A DNA stretch of 64,000 nucleotides from Rhabdophis nuchalis (GCA_039707465.1 CM077644.1:94717375-94781374), one strand, 5' to 3'; counted from the stretch's first letter, positions 33,001-46,427 are shown. Program-made: numbers and translations. The notes: generated by a model not told the origin, from the sequence alone.

Positions 33001-33616
33001 AAAAAAATATTTGTATACCGCCCTACTTCCAAAGGACTCAGGGCGGTGTACAGCCAAAATAAAACACAGATATACAAAAGTTAAAACAATTTTAAAACAT
33101 ATTAAATAATTTGGCCCATAATAAAGTTAAAAACCAAACAAACCCAATTAAAATTATTAAAATTTGTATTTACACCAGCCTGGCTTGTTGAAAAAGAAAA
33201 GTTTTAAGAGCACAGCGGAAGGTGTGTAGGTCAGGGATAATTCGTAACTCCGGGGGCAATTTGTTCCAGAGGACAGGTGCTCCCACAGAGAAGGCTCTCC
33301 CCCTAGGTGTCACCAGTCGACATTGTTTAGCTGACGGCACCATGAGGAGACCCTTTCTATGGGAGCATACTGGCCGGTGGGACACCCTCAGTGGCAGAAG
33401 GTGATCTCGTAGGTACCCAGGTCCTAAGCCATGGAGCGCTTTAAAGATGGTAACCAACACCTTGAATCACACCCGGAAGACCACTGGAAGCCAGTGTAGC
33501 TCGCGCAGGAAGGGTGTTACATGGGAGCATCGTGATGCCCCCATAATTACCCACATGGCTGCATCCAGTTGGAGCCTCCAGGTGCTCTTCAAGAGGAGTC
33601 CCATGTAGGGAGCATT
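33001..33616 (-). pseudogene. L2 LINE C-terminus, minus copy, 8-bp duplication
   Basis: The minus strand encodes HVTPFLRELHWLPVVFRV and, in the next frame, LVTIFKALHGLGPGYLRD, PVCSHRKGLLMVPSAKQ, AFSVGAPVLWNKLPPELR. The 3' tail lies at the left edge (TATTTGTATACCGCCC). GCATTTTT occurs at 32993-33000 and 33617-33624, a likely target duplication. Confidence 0.82.
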
Positions 33617-33624
33617 GCATTTTT

Positions 33625-34199
33625 TGCCTTTTTGATCAAGAGTTTCTAATCTTCCTTCTTGCAAGACCTAAATTGGGCAACAACTAAAATGGCAACCATG
33701 TTTTTAATGATACCTATAGCTTTCAGAAGTCAGTTGGTCTCATCCTTTTCTTATTAATTATTTCATGTTTGGCATTTCTATATTTTAAATTTTGTACCTG
33801 TGTTCTATTGGTTTGAGACTGTAAGTAGATATTATGCTTTTTCCACCAAAGAACGGTACTATGCTCAAGATGGTTAACAATAATAAAAGCAGAGCTTCAA
33901 AAGCTTTGAGGGAGTATTTTGATTTGAATGTCCAAAACTAAAACTAGATTGTCCCTGGATTCAGTAGTCCTTTGAAACTATATCTATTCCCTCTAGGTTT
34001 CAGGATGAGCTTGTTTTCCTCATCCATACTCTAACCACTTCCTGATACCAAGTCAGGACCTCTACTACTTCTTTAGCCCAGCCAATGATGAATTTGTGTA
34101 ATTAAGTACCATCTGTATGGTGCTGATAACCTTGCCAAATAGACATGCTCACCTTGGAATTTCATGTAGATGTTGAATGACAAGGAAGAAAGGGTTGGG
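33625..34199. other. No feature recognised
   Basis: Unique-looking spacer. Confidence 0.4.
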
Positions 34200-34207
34200 C
34201 CCTAGGG

Positions 34208-34280
34208 CAGGGGTCTCCAACTTTGCAACTTTAAGTCTGAAGTCCTTCAGACTTAAAGTTGCAAAGGTTGGAGACCCCTG
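34208..34280. mobile_element. Minimal 73-bp palindromic hAT MITE
   Basis: Only the two inverted arms (CAGGGGTCTCCAACTTTGC and its complement) with almost no spacer. Exact duplication CCCTAGGG at 34200-34207 and 34281-34288. Other copies of the family are about 135 bp, so this one has lost the central GCTCCCAGA...GCTGG part. Confidence 0.9.
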
Positions 34281-34288
34281 CCCTAGGG

Positions 34289-37200
34289 TACTCCAAAGTA
34301 TACATACCTTGTTCTGGTCTTCTTCTTTCCCCACTATTAACACTACCTGGAACGTTATGCAAACCACCTCAACAAGATAAATTGCAGACAAGTTTGAAAG
34401 AAATATAAACATAGCACAGTCAGCAACAGGACATCTCTACCAAACTCAGCTGCCAGACCAGTTCATGTGTCAAATAATATACCCAAAGTAACTAATAAAA
34501 AGAGAGAATTAGATCACAGGTGACATATCTGTGAGAACTAGCTATTAGATCTCAAGCTGATAGGTCTCATCATCAGTAAGGAATGACAAAGCATTGCAAA
34601 GTCCAATCTTGTGTTCATATCAAATCTACTTTGATTGATGACAGGATTGAAGGAAGAGACTAGATCTATTCAGAAAACCAATTTTTCTTTCACCTCTGAT
34701 GACATTTGCACTTACCAAGGGATGACAATTAAATGAAACCCTGATCCCTCCTGTGTGTTTGTGTTTATGAAGGTATGAAGTATGTTTTGTGAATCTGAGA
34801 CTTTTTCTGCATCATGTCCACAAGGCCACAAGGTGTTCAAGGTGTGACTTCATTCATCTTATCTTAGACTTCCATTCAAATACACAAGTTTGAGAGGCTA
34901 CACCTACCTGGAGTTTGTGCAACCTGAGAGGCATGGTTAAAAGCATGCTTCCCAACTCTTTTAAATATTATGGTCCATTCATCTGAAATAATATATAAGG
35001 GGAAGTTTAGGTTGTTTGAAGATTCAGGTTACAGTGCAGCCTACTTCAATGAATCCGGTAATGTAAATATAGCAGGAGAACAAAGAAAAAACAGTTTTGT
35101 GCTTGGTTTTACAAAAACAGTATAGATTATCAAATTATTTTGCTCAAGCTTTACTTTCTTCAAAAGATTGTCTGGAAGATTACATTCACAGCCAAGCTGA
35201 AGTTTGGTCAATGTTGGTAACATCATTTATTTGCCTTCAAGAAACAGTTATCATGGTTTGTTTTAACAAAAAAATATAAGATATATGAGCAGTTTGGAGG
35301 CCTATCACAAGGCAATAAATATTAACGTATATTACAAGTTAGCCTCAAGTGGCATAAAACTCAGTCCCTAGGACAAAGAAATTCCTTCAATCAATAGGCC
35401 CAGTGGTGATTATGATAAAAAGTTATTACCTTTTGTGTCTGAGAAGTGTGATTATTTGTAAAGAAATCATCAACAGAGATGTTGACAGTCCTCAGCTGTC
35501 TTATTTTTATTTTTCTGCACTAAATGAAACAGAGGATAACACAAAACAGCACAGAGAAATTTTCAGTGCATTAAGAAAGATAGCAAATTGGGAATTTAAC
35601 AGAAAGAGCTAAAGTCCATTTTCCAGGTAGAGTGATTTGCTTGTTGAGAACAAGGAGGTCTCACCTGAATCCTGCTAGTATTGATTCTGGACATTGCAGG
35701 GTTGCGATATTTTTATTTGTACAGTAGGAAAACTCACTTGTGAACATGGCAGTACCTGAAGAAGATCCAACAAATATTCTATTAAAGCTAGTAAGTTACA
35801 GTGAGTCATTGGTCTCTTGGAGTAAAGTGAAGGGGAACCAGAGACTTAGTCAACATAGTTAACAGAGTTTGAAGGTGAGCATATTTGATCATTCAGTTAA
35901 GAAGCCCTACAGATAGTTACTCAGGAGTTTGAAAATCCACGTGTCTCGAAAGAGAACAGTTGATAATGTGGGCTATTTAGCCTTTGAGAAATGTGAATGC
36001 CAATCAAGCTGGTTCTTATTCTAGCTGTTTGACCCTGGAACCCACTTTGAATAGAGAGAATTGTAAATAGACCCATTATCCGTATACCTTGAGAATGTTA
36101 TACTTTATGGAGAGATTCCATTTAGGAATCAAAGGCCATTCATGGGTGTAAACAAAGGTTACAATTCTGGGAAGATACCGATCACGAAGGAGTAGTTGTA
36201 GCATGTGTATAGAGAAAGATGGTTTTGCAATTAAGGCTATTGTGGTTAGATGCATTGACTGTTACGTTAAACAGGCAAGCAAAGGCAGAGTTGTTTAGGG
36301 GCCATTGATGAGCTTGGCATGAGCACATAGGAGCATGCAGAACAATAAAAATTCTCTCCACATTAAAGTCTTTGAAACCAACTAGACTGTGATCTTTCAG
36401 AAGAGTAAGCGGCACGTCTATGCTTTTCAGCACTACCTAATGCACCTACCGTCGGAGATACTGTTATTAGCCCTGGGATGAATGCCAGGAACAGATGTTT
36501 TGGCAAGTGGAATTTACTCTTGCACCGCTTTAGTACATGCGCAGGAATATAGCTAATGGAGCAAATGCACGACACAAGCACGCTTATTAACTTCTCCAAG
36601 GATGAAGTCAAGTCCCATTTCTTTACTCTAGAGTCGCAGATCACCTGGATTTTCATTCTCAGCACGTGGGATAAGTTCACTCCCTTAGGATCTTCTTACT
36701 TTCTTTGGTGGTTGAGCAAGTTGAAGGGCCAAAGGAGCAGTAGGAAACTTGTACAGTGTATGAGAATCTGAGCCCAAGAAAAGTCACACAGAATCGAATG
36801 AACAACGCACACAGTTCTACAATAGTCCTTGAGAAATTCTAGCTACGGATATTTCCTTGTTCATGATGCTTGCACACCAGAAGCTACAGGATGCAAATGT
36901 TCCAATCCCAGAAAAACGTCTTGCATTTTAACTCCCTGACTTCGGAGGGGAATAAAACCCACATTTGAAGGAATTCATCCTGAGTTTGTTGGGGTCTGTT
37001 TTCAAATTGTGAGAATTTGTTTTTCTCTCTCTAGCTAGTACTTTGTTCAGTCCAATAAAAAGGAAAAGCCCTTATGCAACTCAAGACAGGATTTGCTTCT
37101 GCGCTCAGCCTTTGCTGGGATAACATATTTCAGAGCTCATTAGAATGCTGTCTTCACAAGGTTTCTTCTGAAATGCTGATTTGGCATCATGATGAAGAAA

Positions 37201-37703
37201 AGGCTTTTGAGACTTCTCAGTGCATTTGTCAGTCATTTAAAAATTTATCTGCCCTTGTAACCTCACCCGTAGCTGCCTATCAAGAATAAATGCATGAAAT
37301 ATAGGTGAATTTATTTTGCTTTTGTGATGGAAGGGAGAAGGGCCTTTTATTCAGGGAAAACTGGAAACTCTGGTGCGGTACTCAATGAGTAGCCTGTGTG
37401 AAAGAGAAAGCACAAGCACTGGTCGGTTGGCATTGGTTTTTCCCCCATGCTTAATTCTGAGCTGCCAGATTTCCAAATCAGCTGGAAATGAAACCAGTTT
37501 AAGGAACTGCTTTCTGGATTTCCACTCCTTCCTCTGTTTTGGTCATGGTAATGGCTACCTGTCCCTCCCAGGACCAGAGTTGCCATCATCCTGTTGGAAG
37601 AAATGTCCATCTAAGTTCGGTTCCAAGTGGGGAGAAAGACACTGGTGACATGGTGGCTTGAGGGCCTGACATGGTGGTTTGAGGGCCTAGGCAAAAAGGC
37701 ACA

Positions 37704-37706
<3 letters not shown>
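34289..37706. other. Long stretch without recognised features
   Basis: About 3.4 kb of unique-looking, A/T-rich DNA. Short open frames (for example near 35403-35612 and 36363-36680) show no domain I recognise and no exon context. It is the quietest part of the window. Confidence 0.45.
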
Positions 37707-37800
<94 letters not shown>

Positions 37801-37820
37801 GAGAGAGTGAGAGAGAGAGA

Positions 37821-37882
<62 letters not shown>
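37707..37882 (+). repeat. (GA)n microsatellite
   Basis: About 175 bp of GA units with a few GAGTGA interruptions around 37797-37825. Confidence 0.97.
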
Positions 37883-37886
<4 letters not shown>

Positions 37887-38967
37887 CACCCTCTGTTGGG
37901 CTTTGAATTTGAGCTTGTGTTCTGATTGGTTGTCAGACTCCCATGGGGCCATGCAGGGCAACTCTGTAAGCTGTCCTGAGTCCCAAGCTTGCTTGACTCT
38001 TGGTGGGTGAGGATGTAATGAAAGGGCTTTTGACAATTCTTATTATGGCTGAAGGAAGTAGATATTTGTTATGTAGACTGGCTCAGCCTTAATGGCCCAT
38101 TGACAAAGTGGGGGGGGGGCGGAGTTTCTGCCTCCATTTTAGAGGAAATATTCTGTCCTTTTAATATTTCCTACAATATTTCATTTTTCTAGGAGAGGGG
38201 TGGGTGCTAACTTCCTACAGTCCCCAATTGGAAGATTCCCCTGCAAGCCTTTTTATTTCTCAAAAGATGAGCCTTTGAGGGTATTTAGCTTCCTTGAATG
38301 AATGCTTCTCTACTTCCTCCCTTGTGTAGTTGCACCCACCAATGGACCAGTTCAAAGAAAGACTAGAGTTTTGCCATTACTCCTGTCAATTGAGCTACAG
38401 GGGGAAACTACAGGCGGTGTGCTCATGCTTGTCAATCTCTTTTGAAATAAAAGAAGCACAATCTAGTTGCATCAGTGAACTTGTAAAAAAGGCAGCTTTT
38501 CTTGATTGGTCTACAATGAAGAACCTTAAAGACAAAAATTGAACTTTTTATTGGTCCGCAATGACCTTGGGTTTTTTGCAGTGTGTGTGTGCGTTATTGT
38601 ACTTATTGTAGGTGCTGTGCTTCACGGATTCATCAGCCCAGGATGAAAAGATCAGGGGCAGGATAACAACCACTGACTGGAGTGGAAGAACATTTCCTGC
38701 CACATGGAGGGGATTTGGCTCAGCTCAGCATGCTGAATTCCATGGGGGAACCAGCGGGAGTCTCAGTCGACCCACTGGTCCTAGTGATCCTTTTCTTACA
38801 ATCTTGTGCTTCTGCACCTCTCATGCTTCGGACTCTTAACTAATGTCACAATGTTGCCCATGGCCTTTTGAGTTATGTGACTTACTTGGAGAGTTCAAAT
38901 CCCAGTTTGGAAGTGTGAATCTTTCAAGAGGAATCAGTTCCTCCAGCTTGCCCTAGTGAGCCTCCAG
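37883..38967. other. No gene; short simple repeats
   Basis: G-run near 38110 and (TG)n near 38580. Otherwise unassigned. Confidence 0.4.
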
Positions 38968-39895
38968 TAGAGATAGTCCTCAACGTACGGCCACAATTTA
39001 TGCTGTTCAGTGAGAAAGTTGTTAAGTGAGTTTTGCCTCGTTTTACAACCTGTCCCATGTGTTAAGTGAATCACCGAAGCTGTTAACAACCCAGTTGTTA
39101 AGTGAATCTGGTTTCTCTTTTTTTAAAAAAAAAATTTTGATTGTAAATTAGTAACAGAAAAAAGAACATAAATAAGACATTGACAAGACAAAGCAAAACT
39201 ACACAGATACAACTGGGAGTAACCCACCCCCTATATGTACACAGTATGTACACAGTTACCAAGTAGCATCGTATACCAGCTTACTACATTCCTAGATATT
39301 CCAGCTATTTCTATTTGTCTATATCTTACATTTATCAATTCCCCATAGCTACCACTGCTCGATACATTCATTTTATTTACTATTTATATATCTACATTGT
39401 ATATCCTTCCCTATCTCTCATCCCTTAGTCTCTTTACCTCCATCCAATCATACCATCTTTTCCAACTTTGGTAGAATATTGCTTCCTGTCTGTCTTTGAG
39501 AATATATGTTAGTCTGTCGCATTCAGCGCACCAGAAGATTTTGTTCATGATTAGTTGGTCTGATGGTAGTTCTTTCCCTTTCCAAAACTGTGCGTATGCT
39601 ATCCTGGCTGCAGTGGTAATGTGTGTTCAAAGATACCAGTCTATCTTCCTTCTGCCTCCAGGGTTTATCCCCAATAAATAAGCCTCTGGTTTTAATTGAA
39701 TCTGGTTTCTCCATTGACTTGGCTAGTCAGAAGATTGCAAAAGGTGACCACATGACCCAGGGACTGTCATAACTGTGAGTCAGTTCTCAAGCATCTGAAT
39801 GCCGATCCCGTGACCATGGGGATGCTGCAACGGTCAGAGCTGTTGCAACTTTGAATGGTCACTAAGTGAACTGCTGTAAGTCGAGGACTACCTGC
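38968..39895 (+). mobile_element. Tc1/mariner-type MITE split by L1
   Basis: Starts TAGAGATAGTCCTCAACG and ends CGAGGACTACCTG. Interior words are as in the other copies. An L1 tail occupies 39118-39696. The right TA is mutated. Confidence 0.78.
39118..39696 (-). pseudogene. 5'-truncated L1 insertion, 15-bp duplication
   Basis: Flanked by TGAATCTGGTTTCTC at 39103-39117 and 39697-39711 (exact). Read on the minus strand it encodes an L1 ORF2 C-terminus (ARIAYAQFWKGKELPS, FYQSWKRWYDWM) with one upstream stop, then a 3'UTR and an A-rich tail at the left edge. The 3'UTR differs from that of the L1s at 9555 and 46569, so several L1 lineages have been active. Confidence 0.88.
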
Positions 39896-40030
39896 CAAAA
39901 CATATTGATAAATATTGTTGGGTAGGAGAAATGTGTTTATTTAATCCCTCTGCCCAGGGATTTTTACTGAAATATGAATTCTCTTTTAATAACAGGAATG
40001 AGGAAACAGTGATTTTGGCTGACACAGGAC

Positions 40031-40227
40031 ACAGGTGGGTTGCTCCTGGTTTGGCCCAGTTTTCCCAAACTGGTAGTAGCGGTGGTGGTGGTGGGAGGCT
40101 CTGCCCACCCACCCGGACGCTTCATGCACAGAAGCTTTTGCGCATGCACAGAAGTGTTGTGCGCATGCGTGAGCATGCAGGCGAGCATGAGCAAAACGGT
40201 AGTAAAACAGTTAGGAACCCACCACTG
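40031..40227 (+). mobile_element. hAT-like MITE, exact 8-bp duplication
   Basis: ACAGGTGGGTTGCTCC to AGGAACCCACCACTG. Duplication CACAGGAC at 40023-40030 and 40228-40235. Inside, GCGCATGCACAGAAG and GCGCATGCGTGAGCATG words are partly palindromic. Confidence 0.85.
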
Positions 40228-40235
40228 CACAGGAC

Positions 40236-40562
40236 GACTGATGGAAGAGGGATCACTCCTTCATTGGAGGAATCCTAATTCAAGTCAGAAGGGATCTAAT
40301 CTGATCCTGACCCACCCATCTCAATATTTGGTGAGTCATAGAGCAGGCATAATAAGTCTATCACTACTGATCTGAGAAAGAGAGATGAAATCTTTCCTTT
40401 TTGCCACTGCTGTTGAAAAAGGCTGTATAAATAGATAATTCTGCTCATATTGCAATTTGATGTGCGAATAAATGTCTAATGTCTGATAAGATTCTACGAC
40501 CAGAACTGAACCAGGTTTCTATGCACGCTTTCAAAACACTTCCCATATACCAGTACTTGTTA
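40236..40562. other. No feature recognised
   Basis: Unassigned spacer ending at the A that would be the Helitron insertion site. Confidence 0.4.
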
Positions 40563-40904
40563 TCTATATAAATAAAAATGTAAAATAGTTTGTACGAATC
40601 CACTAATCTCAAAAACTACTGGGCCGATTTACACCAAACTTTCACACAATGTAGCCAAGGACTTCCGATAATAGAATAGCTACTCATTTTGTGCCTAGCA
40701 CGCGTGTGTCATGTGCAAATTACACACCAAAAAATGTACCCACTGAAATGTGTTTTAACTTCCCTGTAGCCACGCCCATCAGGCTGCTTTTCAACTGTCA
40801 GTGTTGGAAGAGGCCTCATATGGCGGCCTCTTGGGGCCAAAAAGGCACTGGGATAGCAAACTCCCAGGTGGCCCATAGAGAGGGGGGGGGGGAGAAATAT
40901 TGCT

Positions 40905-41005
40905 CAAGACTGTTCTCTGAAGTAAAAACATGGAGGCAGGCAGCTGCTTTAAACTGTTGAATACGAACTGAACCAAACTGTAACAAAGAATCACCCATCT
41001 GACAG
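40905..41005 (-). mobile_element. Gypsy-type LTR fragment
   Basis: Nearly identical to 51597-51705: TGCTCAAGACTGTTCTCTGA, GAGGCAGG, AGCTGCTTTAAACTGTT, ACGAACTGAACCAAACTGT and CACCCATC all occur in order. It stops before the TATA box of the full LTR. Confidence 0.7.
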
Positions 41006-41376
41006 TAAATACAGTTTAATAAAAGAGGGACTAGGGGAGACATGATAGCAGCCTTCCGATATCTCAGGGGTTGCCCCAAAGAAGAGGGAGTCAAGCTATT
41101 CTCCAAGGCACCTGAGGGCAGAACAAGAAGCAATGGGTGGAAACTAATCAAGGAGTGAAGCAACCTAGAACTAAAGAGAAATTTCCTGACAGTGAGAACT
41201 ATTAACCAGTGGAATAGCTTGCCACCAGAAGTTATGGATGGCCCAACACTGGATGTGTTTTTAAGAAGAGACTGGAAAACCATTTGTCTGACACGGTATA
41301 TAGGGTCTCCTGCTTGAGCAGCGGGGTTGGACTAGATGACCTCCAAGGTCCCTTCCAACTCTGCTATTGTATTACA
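41006..41376 (+). mobile_element. CR1 LINE 3' end inside Helitron, copy A
   Basis: TTTAATAAAAGAGGGACTAG through GGTCCCTTCCAACTCTGC and a TATTGTATTAC tail. Encodes the CR1 C-terminus in broken frames. Confidence 0.8.
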
Positions 41377-41413
41377 GTAGGTAGGTAGATAGGGGAATAG
41401 AGAGACAGGGAGA

Positions 41414-42095
41414 AATACAGTTTAATAAAAGAGGGACTAGGGGAGACAGGAAAGCAGCCTTCCAATATCTCAGAGGTTGCCATAAAGAAGAGGGAGTCAA
41501 GCTATTCTCCAAAGCACCTGAGGGCAGAACAAGAAGCAATGGGTGGAAACTAATCAAGGAGAGAAGCAACTTAGAACTGAGGAGAAATTTCCTGACAGTT
41601 AGAACAATTAATCAGTGGAACAGCTTGCCTTCAGAAGTTGTGAATTCCCCAACACTGGAAGTCTTCAAGAAGATGTTGGATAGCCATTAGTCTGAAATGG
41701 TATAGGGCAGTGATGGCTAACCTTTTTTGGCTCACATGCCAATAGCAGGGGGAGTGCAGGGGCGATGTGCACAGGTGTGCCACATCCATAATGCTATGTG
41801 CATGACCCCCTGCATTTGGCATGCTTTTTACGTCATCCCCAGGTTCCAGAGGCTTTATAGGAGCCTGGGGAGGGTGAAAACAGCCTTCCCCCACCTCCAG
41901 AGGGCAAAAAACAGCCTCAAAAGAAGGCCTAAATCAGCTAGCCAGGGCACACATACAAACTGAAGCTGACAGGGCAATGCCTCGTGTGGCCTAAGAAATG
42001 GTTCCGTGTGCCACCTGTGGCACCCGTGCCATAGGTTCGCCATCATGGGTATAGGGCTTCCTGCCTAGAAGGGAGTTGGACTAGATGACCCCCAA
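41414..42095 (+). mobile_element. CR1 LINE 3' end inside Helitron, copy B
   Basis: Repeats copy A from TTTAATAAAAGAGGGACTAG onward, so the two look like a tandem duplication or two adjacent captures. A hAT MITE at 41708-42047 splits it. It runs directly into the GATA/GGTA array at 42096. Confidence 0.8.
41708..42047 (+). mobile_element. hAT-like MITE (GTGATGGCGAACC family)
   Basis: CAGTGATGGCTAACCTTTTT to ATAGGTTCGCCATCATG. Duplication GGTATAGGG at 41699-41707 and 42048-42056. Confidence 0.85.
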
Positions 42096-43213
<1,118 letters not shown>

Positions 43214-43315
43214 TACAGTGGTTGTGTGTATGTGTGCAGGTGTAGATATACACACAGATTGGTTGGCCATTTAACCAGACTGGGCCACAGCAACGCGTGG
43301 CCGGGTATAGCTAGT

Positions 43316-44184
43316 GTTATAAATATATATTACAAAAGTAGCATAAGAAAACAACTTAAACTAGAAGCATTTCAATCCACCTAGGAAATGAGGCTAGATT
43401 TCAAAGAAACCTATCTACCACAGAAGGATTGTAGGAAGCTTTCATTCAAAGGCGATTCATTTGAATCTCCAAACAGATCAACTTTCTGAATTGCACTGGC
43501 GATTCAGATCAAGTCAAATGTTGTTTTTTAAAAGAATTTAATCAACTTTCTAAAAGCTGATCTACTTATCTCTAACCATCAGCCTCGGTGCCCTTGCAAG
43601 ACATCAGCTCTGCCAATAGTCACCTGCTAGGCTTTTGACAGGGCCCAAAATAAAGCTGAAAATACATGAAATTGGCAGAACACCAACTTTATATAAGCTA
43701 GAATTTAATTCCCAGTTAGCAGTTTTGAATTTGCATGGATTTTACTGTAATCTTTGGTTCTCAGTGCAAAGATGACATATTCATTCCTCCATATCTACAA
43801 TACTAAAAAGATAGAATTTGACACATTTATCAAATATATTTACATATGCAAATCGATAAATATGACAGTGCATAGGATGGTGCAGTTCTAACTGAATATA
43901 GCATTAAAATGACAATTCAAAGTTGCATTCTTCAGAATTCTACCACTCCTTGGGTAAAAACTATACACAGCTACAATTACTCTGTATAACAATAGTATTA
44001 AGATCATGTGATATGCAATAGCATTGGAAACAGCATACATACTGTAGAGTTCTTGCTGCTGTCTGAGCTTGGTTGTTTTCATGCAGATGTTTCATTACCC
44101 AATTAGGTAACCATCAGTGCTAGAAAGGAGTGGGGTTTTCTCTCTGTACATGTATATATATTTATCAGCACAAATGTTATACAT
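43316..44184. other. Mostly unassigned
   Basis: At about 44055-44105 the words GAGCTTGGTTGTTTTCATGC and TTTCATTACCCAATTAGG match the arm of the fold-back repeat at 60795-61668. The rest is unassigned. Confidence 0.45.
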
Positions 44185-44228
44185 ATATGCTGGTCTTGTT
44201 GTATTTGGGTCTTTTCCCGTGTAAGATT

Positions 44229-45093
44229 ATTATTATTATTTATTCAATTTATATACCCGCCTTATTTTCCCTGGGGGAACTCAGGGCGATGCACAGAAAG
44301 ATAAAAACCCACAACACATACAAAATATAAAAGGCAATTAAATTATTAGATCTGTGCTAAAATTTAGAAATACAAAGGTTAAAACCGTTAAATATCAAAA
44401 TTTAAAATTATACCCTTAGTCTATGTCAGGCCGGCTAGATGAAAGAAATGTGCTTTTAACATCCGACGGAAGAGGCGTAGGTCCGTGATGGTACGGATAT
44501 CGGGGGGGCAGGTCGTTCCAGAGGGCCAGGCCCGCCACAGAGAAGGCCCTTCCCCTGGGAGTCGCCAGCCGGCATTGACGGGCTGACGGCACCCTGAGGA
44601 GGCCCACTCTGTGGAAGCGGACAGGTCGAAGGGAGGTATGTGGCAGGAGGCGATCTCTCAAGTAACCAGGACCCGTGCCATGGAGCGTTTTAAAGATGGT
44701 TACTAACACCTTGAAGCGCACCCAGAAGACCACAGGCAGCCAGTGCAGTTCACGCAGGAGAGGTGTTACATGGGAGTACCGAGAGACTCCCCAAATCCCC
44801 GCGCGGCCGCATTCTGCACTAGCTGGAGACTCTGAGTGCACCTCAAGGGGAGCTCCATGTAGAGAGTGTTACAGTAATCCAGGCGGGAAATAACGAGGGC
44901 TTGAGTGACCGTGCGTAGGGCATCCCGATCTAGAAAGGGGCGCAACTGGCGTATCAGGTGAACCTCATAGAAAGCCCCCTTGGCCACAGCCGTCACATGG
45001 TCGTCCAAGGACAACCGCGAATCCAGGAGGACGCCCAGGTTGCGAGCCCTTTCCGCGGGGGCTAATGACTCGCCCCCGATAGCCATCTTAGAT
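44229..45093 (-). pseudogene. L2 LINE C-terminus in fold-back left arm
   Basis: The minus strand gives MAIGGESLAPAERARNLGVL, LRPFLDRDALRTVTQALVIS, RLDYCNTLYMELPLRCTQS, then after a small break LLRELHWLPVVFWVRFKVLV, YLRDRLLPHTSLRPVRFH and AFSVAGLALWNDLPP. The tail at the left edge is (ATT)n. AGATT flanks it at 44224-44228 and 45094-45098. 5' truncated, with one frameshift near 44795 and another near the end. Confidence 0.85.
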
Positions 45094-45346
45094 AGATTGA
45101 GATTGTCTTTGCAACGTTTCGGTGAGGTCTCACTCACCATCTTCAAACTGCCGTCTGTAGCTTCGCAGCTGCCGTCTTTCTATAAATCTTGGTGTGGGGG
45201 GGTGGAGTGTTGGCTTTGTTGCTGTGAGTGGGTTGATTGGCTGTGTATGTATTTATAGAAAGATGGCAGCTGCAAAGCTACAGACGCCAGCCTGAAGATG
45301 GCGAGTGAGACCTCACCAAAATGTTGCAAAGACAATCTCAATCTTA

Positions 45347-46081
45347 AGAACATAAGAACATAAGAATAGCCTTGCTGGAACAGGTCACAGCCCATCCAGT
45401 CCAGCATTCTGTCTCACACAGTGGCTCCCCATTTGCTTCAGGGCATTCCCAAGCAGGTGTCTTCACCTGCTTATGATTCCCTGCAAATGGCATTGAGAGA
45501 TATCCTGCCTATCTTTCCATCCCGGAGGGTGTCCTTAGGCATCCATAATGATAGCCATTGATACCCTTGTTCTCCATGAACTCATCTAATCCTTTCTTAA
45601 AGGTGTCGAGGTTGATAGCTGTCACCACTTCTTCTGGCAGGGAGTTCCATAGACCAGTGATCCTCTGGGTGAAAAAGTACTTCCTCTTATTTGTTTGAGG
45701 TCTAGCTATCAAAAGTTTCATGGAGTGCCCCCTAGTTTTAGAGTTGTGCGATAGGGAAAACAGTTTTTCCTTTTCTACTTTGTCCACACCGTGCATGATT
45801 TTATAGACTTCAATCAGGTCACCTCTCAGGCGCCGTCGTTCTAGAGTGAAGAGGCCCAGCCGTTGCAGCCTCAGATGGTAAGGAAGGTGTTCCAGCCCCC
45901 TAATCATTCTGGTTGCCCTCCTCTGCATCTTTTCCATTTCCATAATATCCTTCTGAAGGTATGGTGACCAGAACTGTACACAATACTCCAGATGGGGCCT
46001 CACCATAGATTTATAAAGAGGCAGAATGACACTTGCTGACTTATTTTCTATACCTTTCCTAATGATCCCTAGCAATGAGTT
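45347..46081 (-). pseudogene. CR1 LINE C-terminus in fold-back right arm
   Basis: A 188-codon open frame at 45509-46075 on the minus strand gives a well-kept CR1 C-terminus: NKSASVILPLYKSMVRPHLE, YCVQFWSPYLQKDIMEMEKM, RRATRMIRGLEHLPY, RRRLRGDLIEVYKIMHG and FFTQRITGLWNSLPEEVVTA. The 3' tail is two copies of TTCTTATG at the left edge. TCAATCTTA flanks it at 45338-45346 and 46082-46090 (exact, 9 bp). This CR1 lineage differs in tail and sequence from those at 25179 and 41006. Confidence 0.88.
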
Positions 46082-46270
46082 TCAATCTTACATGGGAAAA
46101 GACCCGACTACAACAAGACCAGCATACCTACACCCGGAAAACCTACGAAAACATATGTATGTATGGGTGTGTGTATATATGTGTGTGTGTCTGTGCATTA
46201 TTTATCAGCACAAACTTAACACACACACACACACACATATAATTGTTTCCACAACACCCTCAAAAACGTA

Positions 46271-46304
<34 letters not shown>

Positions 46305-46427
46305 GTGTAATGAGCCGAAAAGCAGGAAAGGAAACAGTATGTCTCCTCCCTTAATTGGGGCCTCTTAACAGGATGTTGTGAAAAAAACTACCTATACTAA
46401 ATACCCCTGTCTCAGCTGATGCAATAA

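Larger units (their letters stand above)
44185..46130. repeat. Palindromic fold-back repeat split by two LINEs
   Basis: Outer arms ATGCTGGTCTTGTTGTA...CCCGTGTAAGATT (44185-44228) and AATCTTACATGGGAAAAGAC...CAGCAT (46084-46127) are inverted copies. Inner arms at 45094-45187 and 45251-45345 are too (GATTGTCTTTGCAACGTTTC against GCAAAGACAATCTCAATCTT). Joined without the LINEs they form one continuous palindrome of about 140 bp per arm. L2 (44229-45093) splits the left arm and CR1 (45347-46081) the right arm. Confidence 0.8.

Noticed and set aside
35403..36771. Short frames in the repeat-poor region as exons
   Set aside because: No protein family recognised and no consistent splice signals; chance frames of this length are expected.
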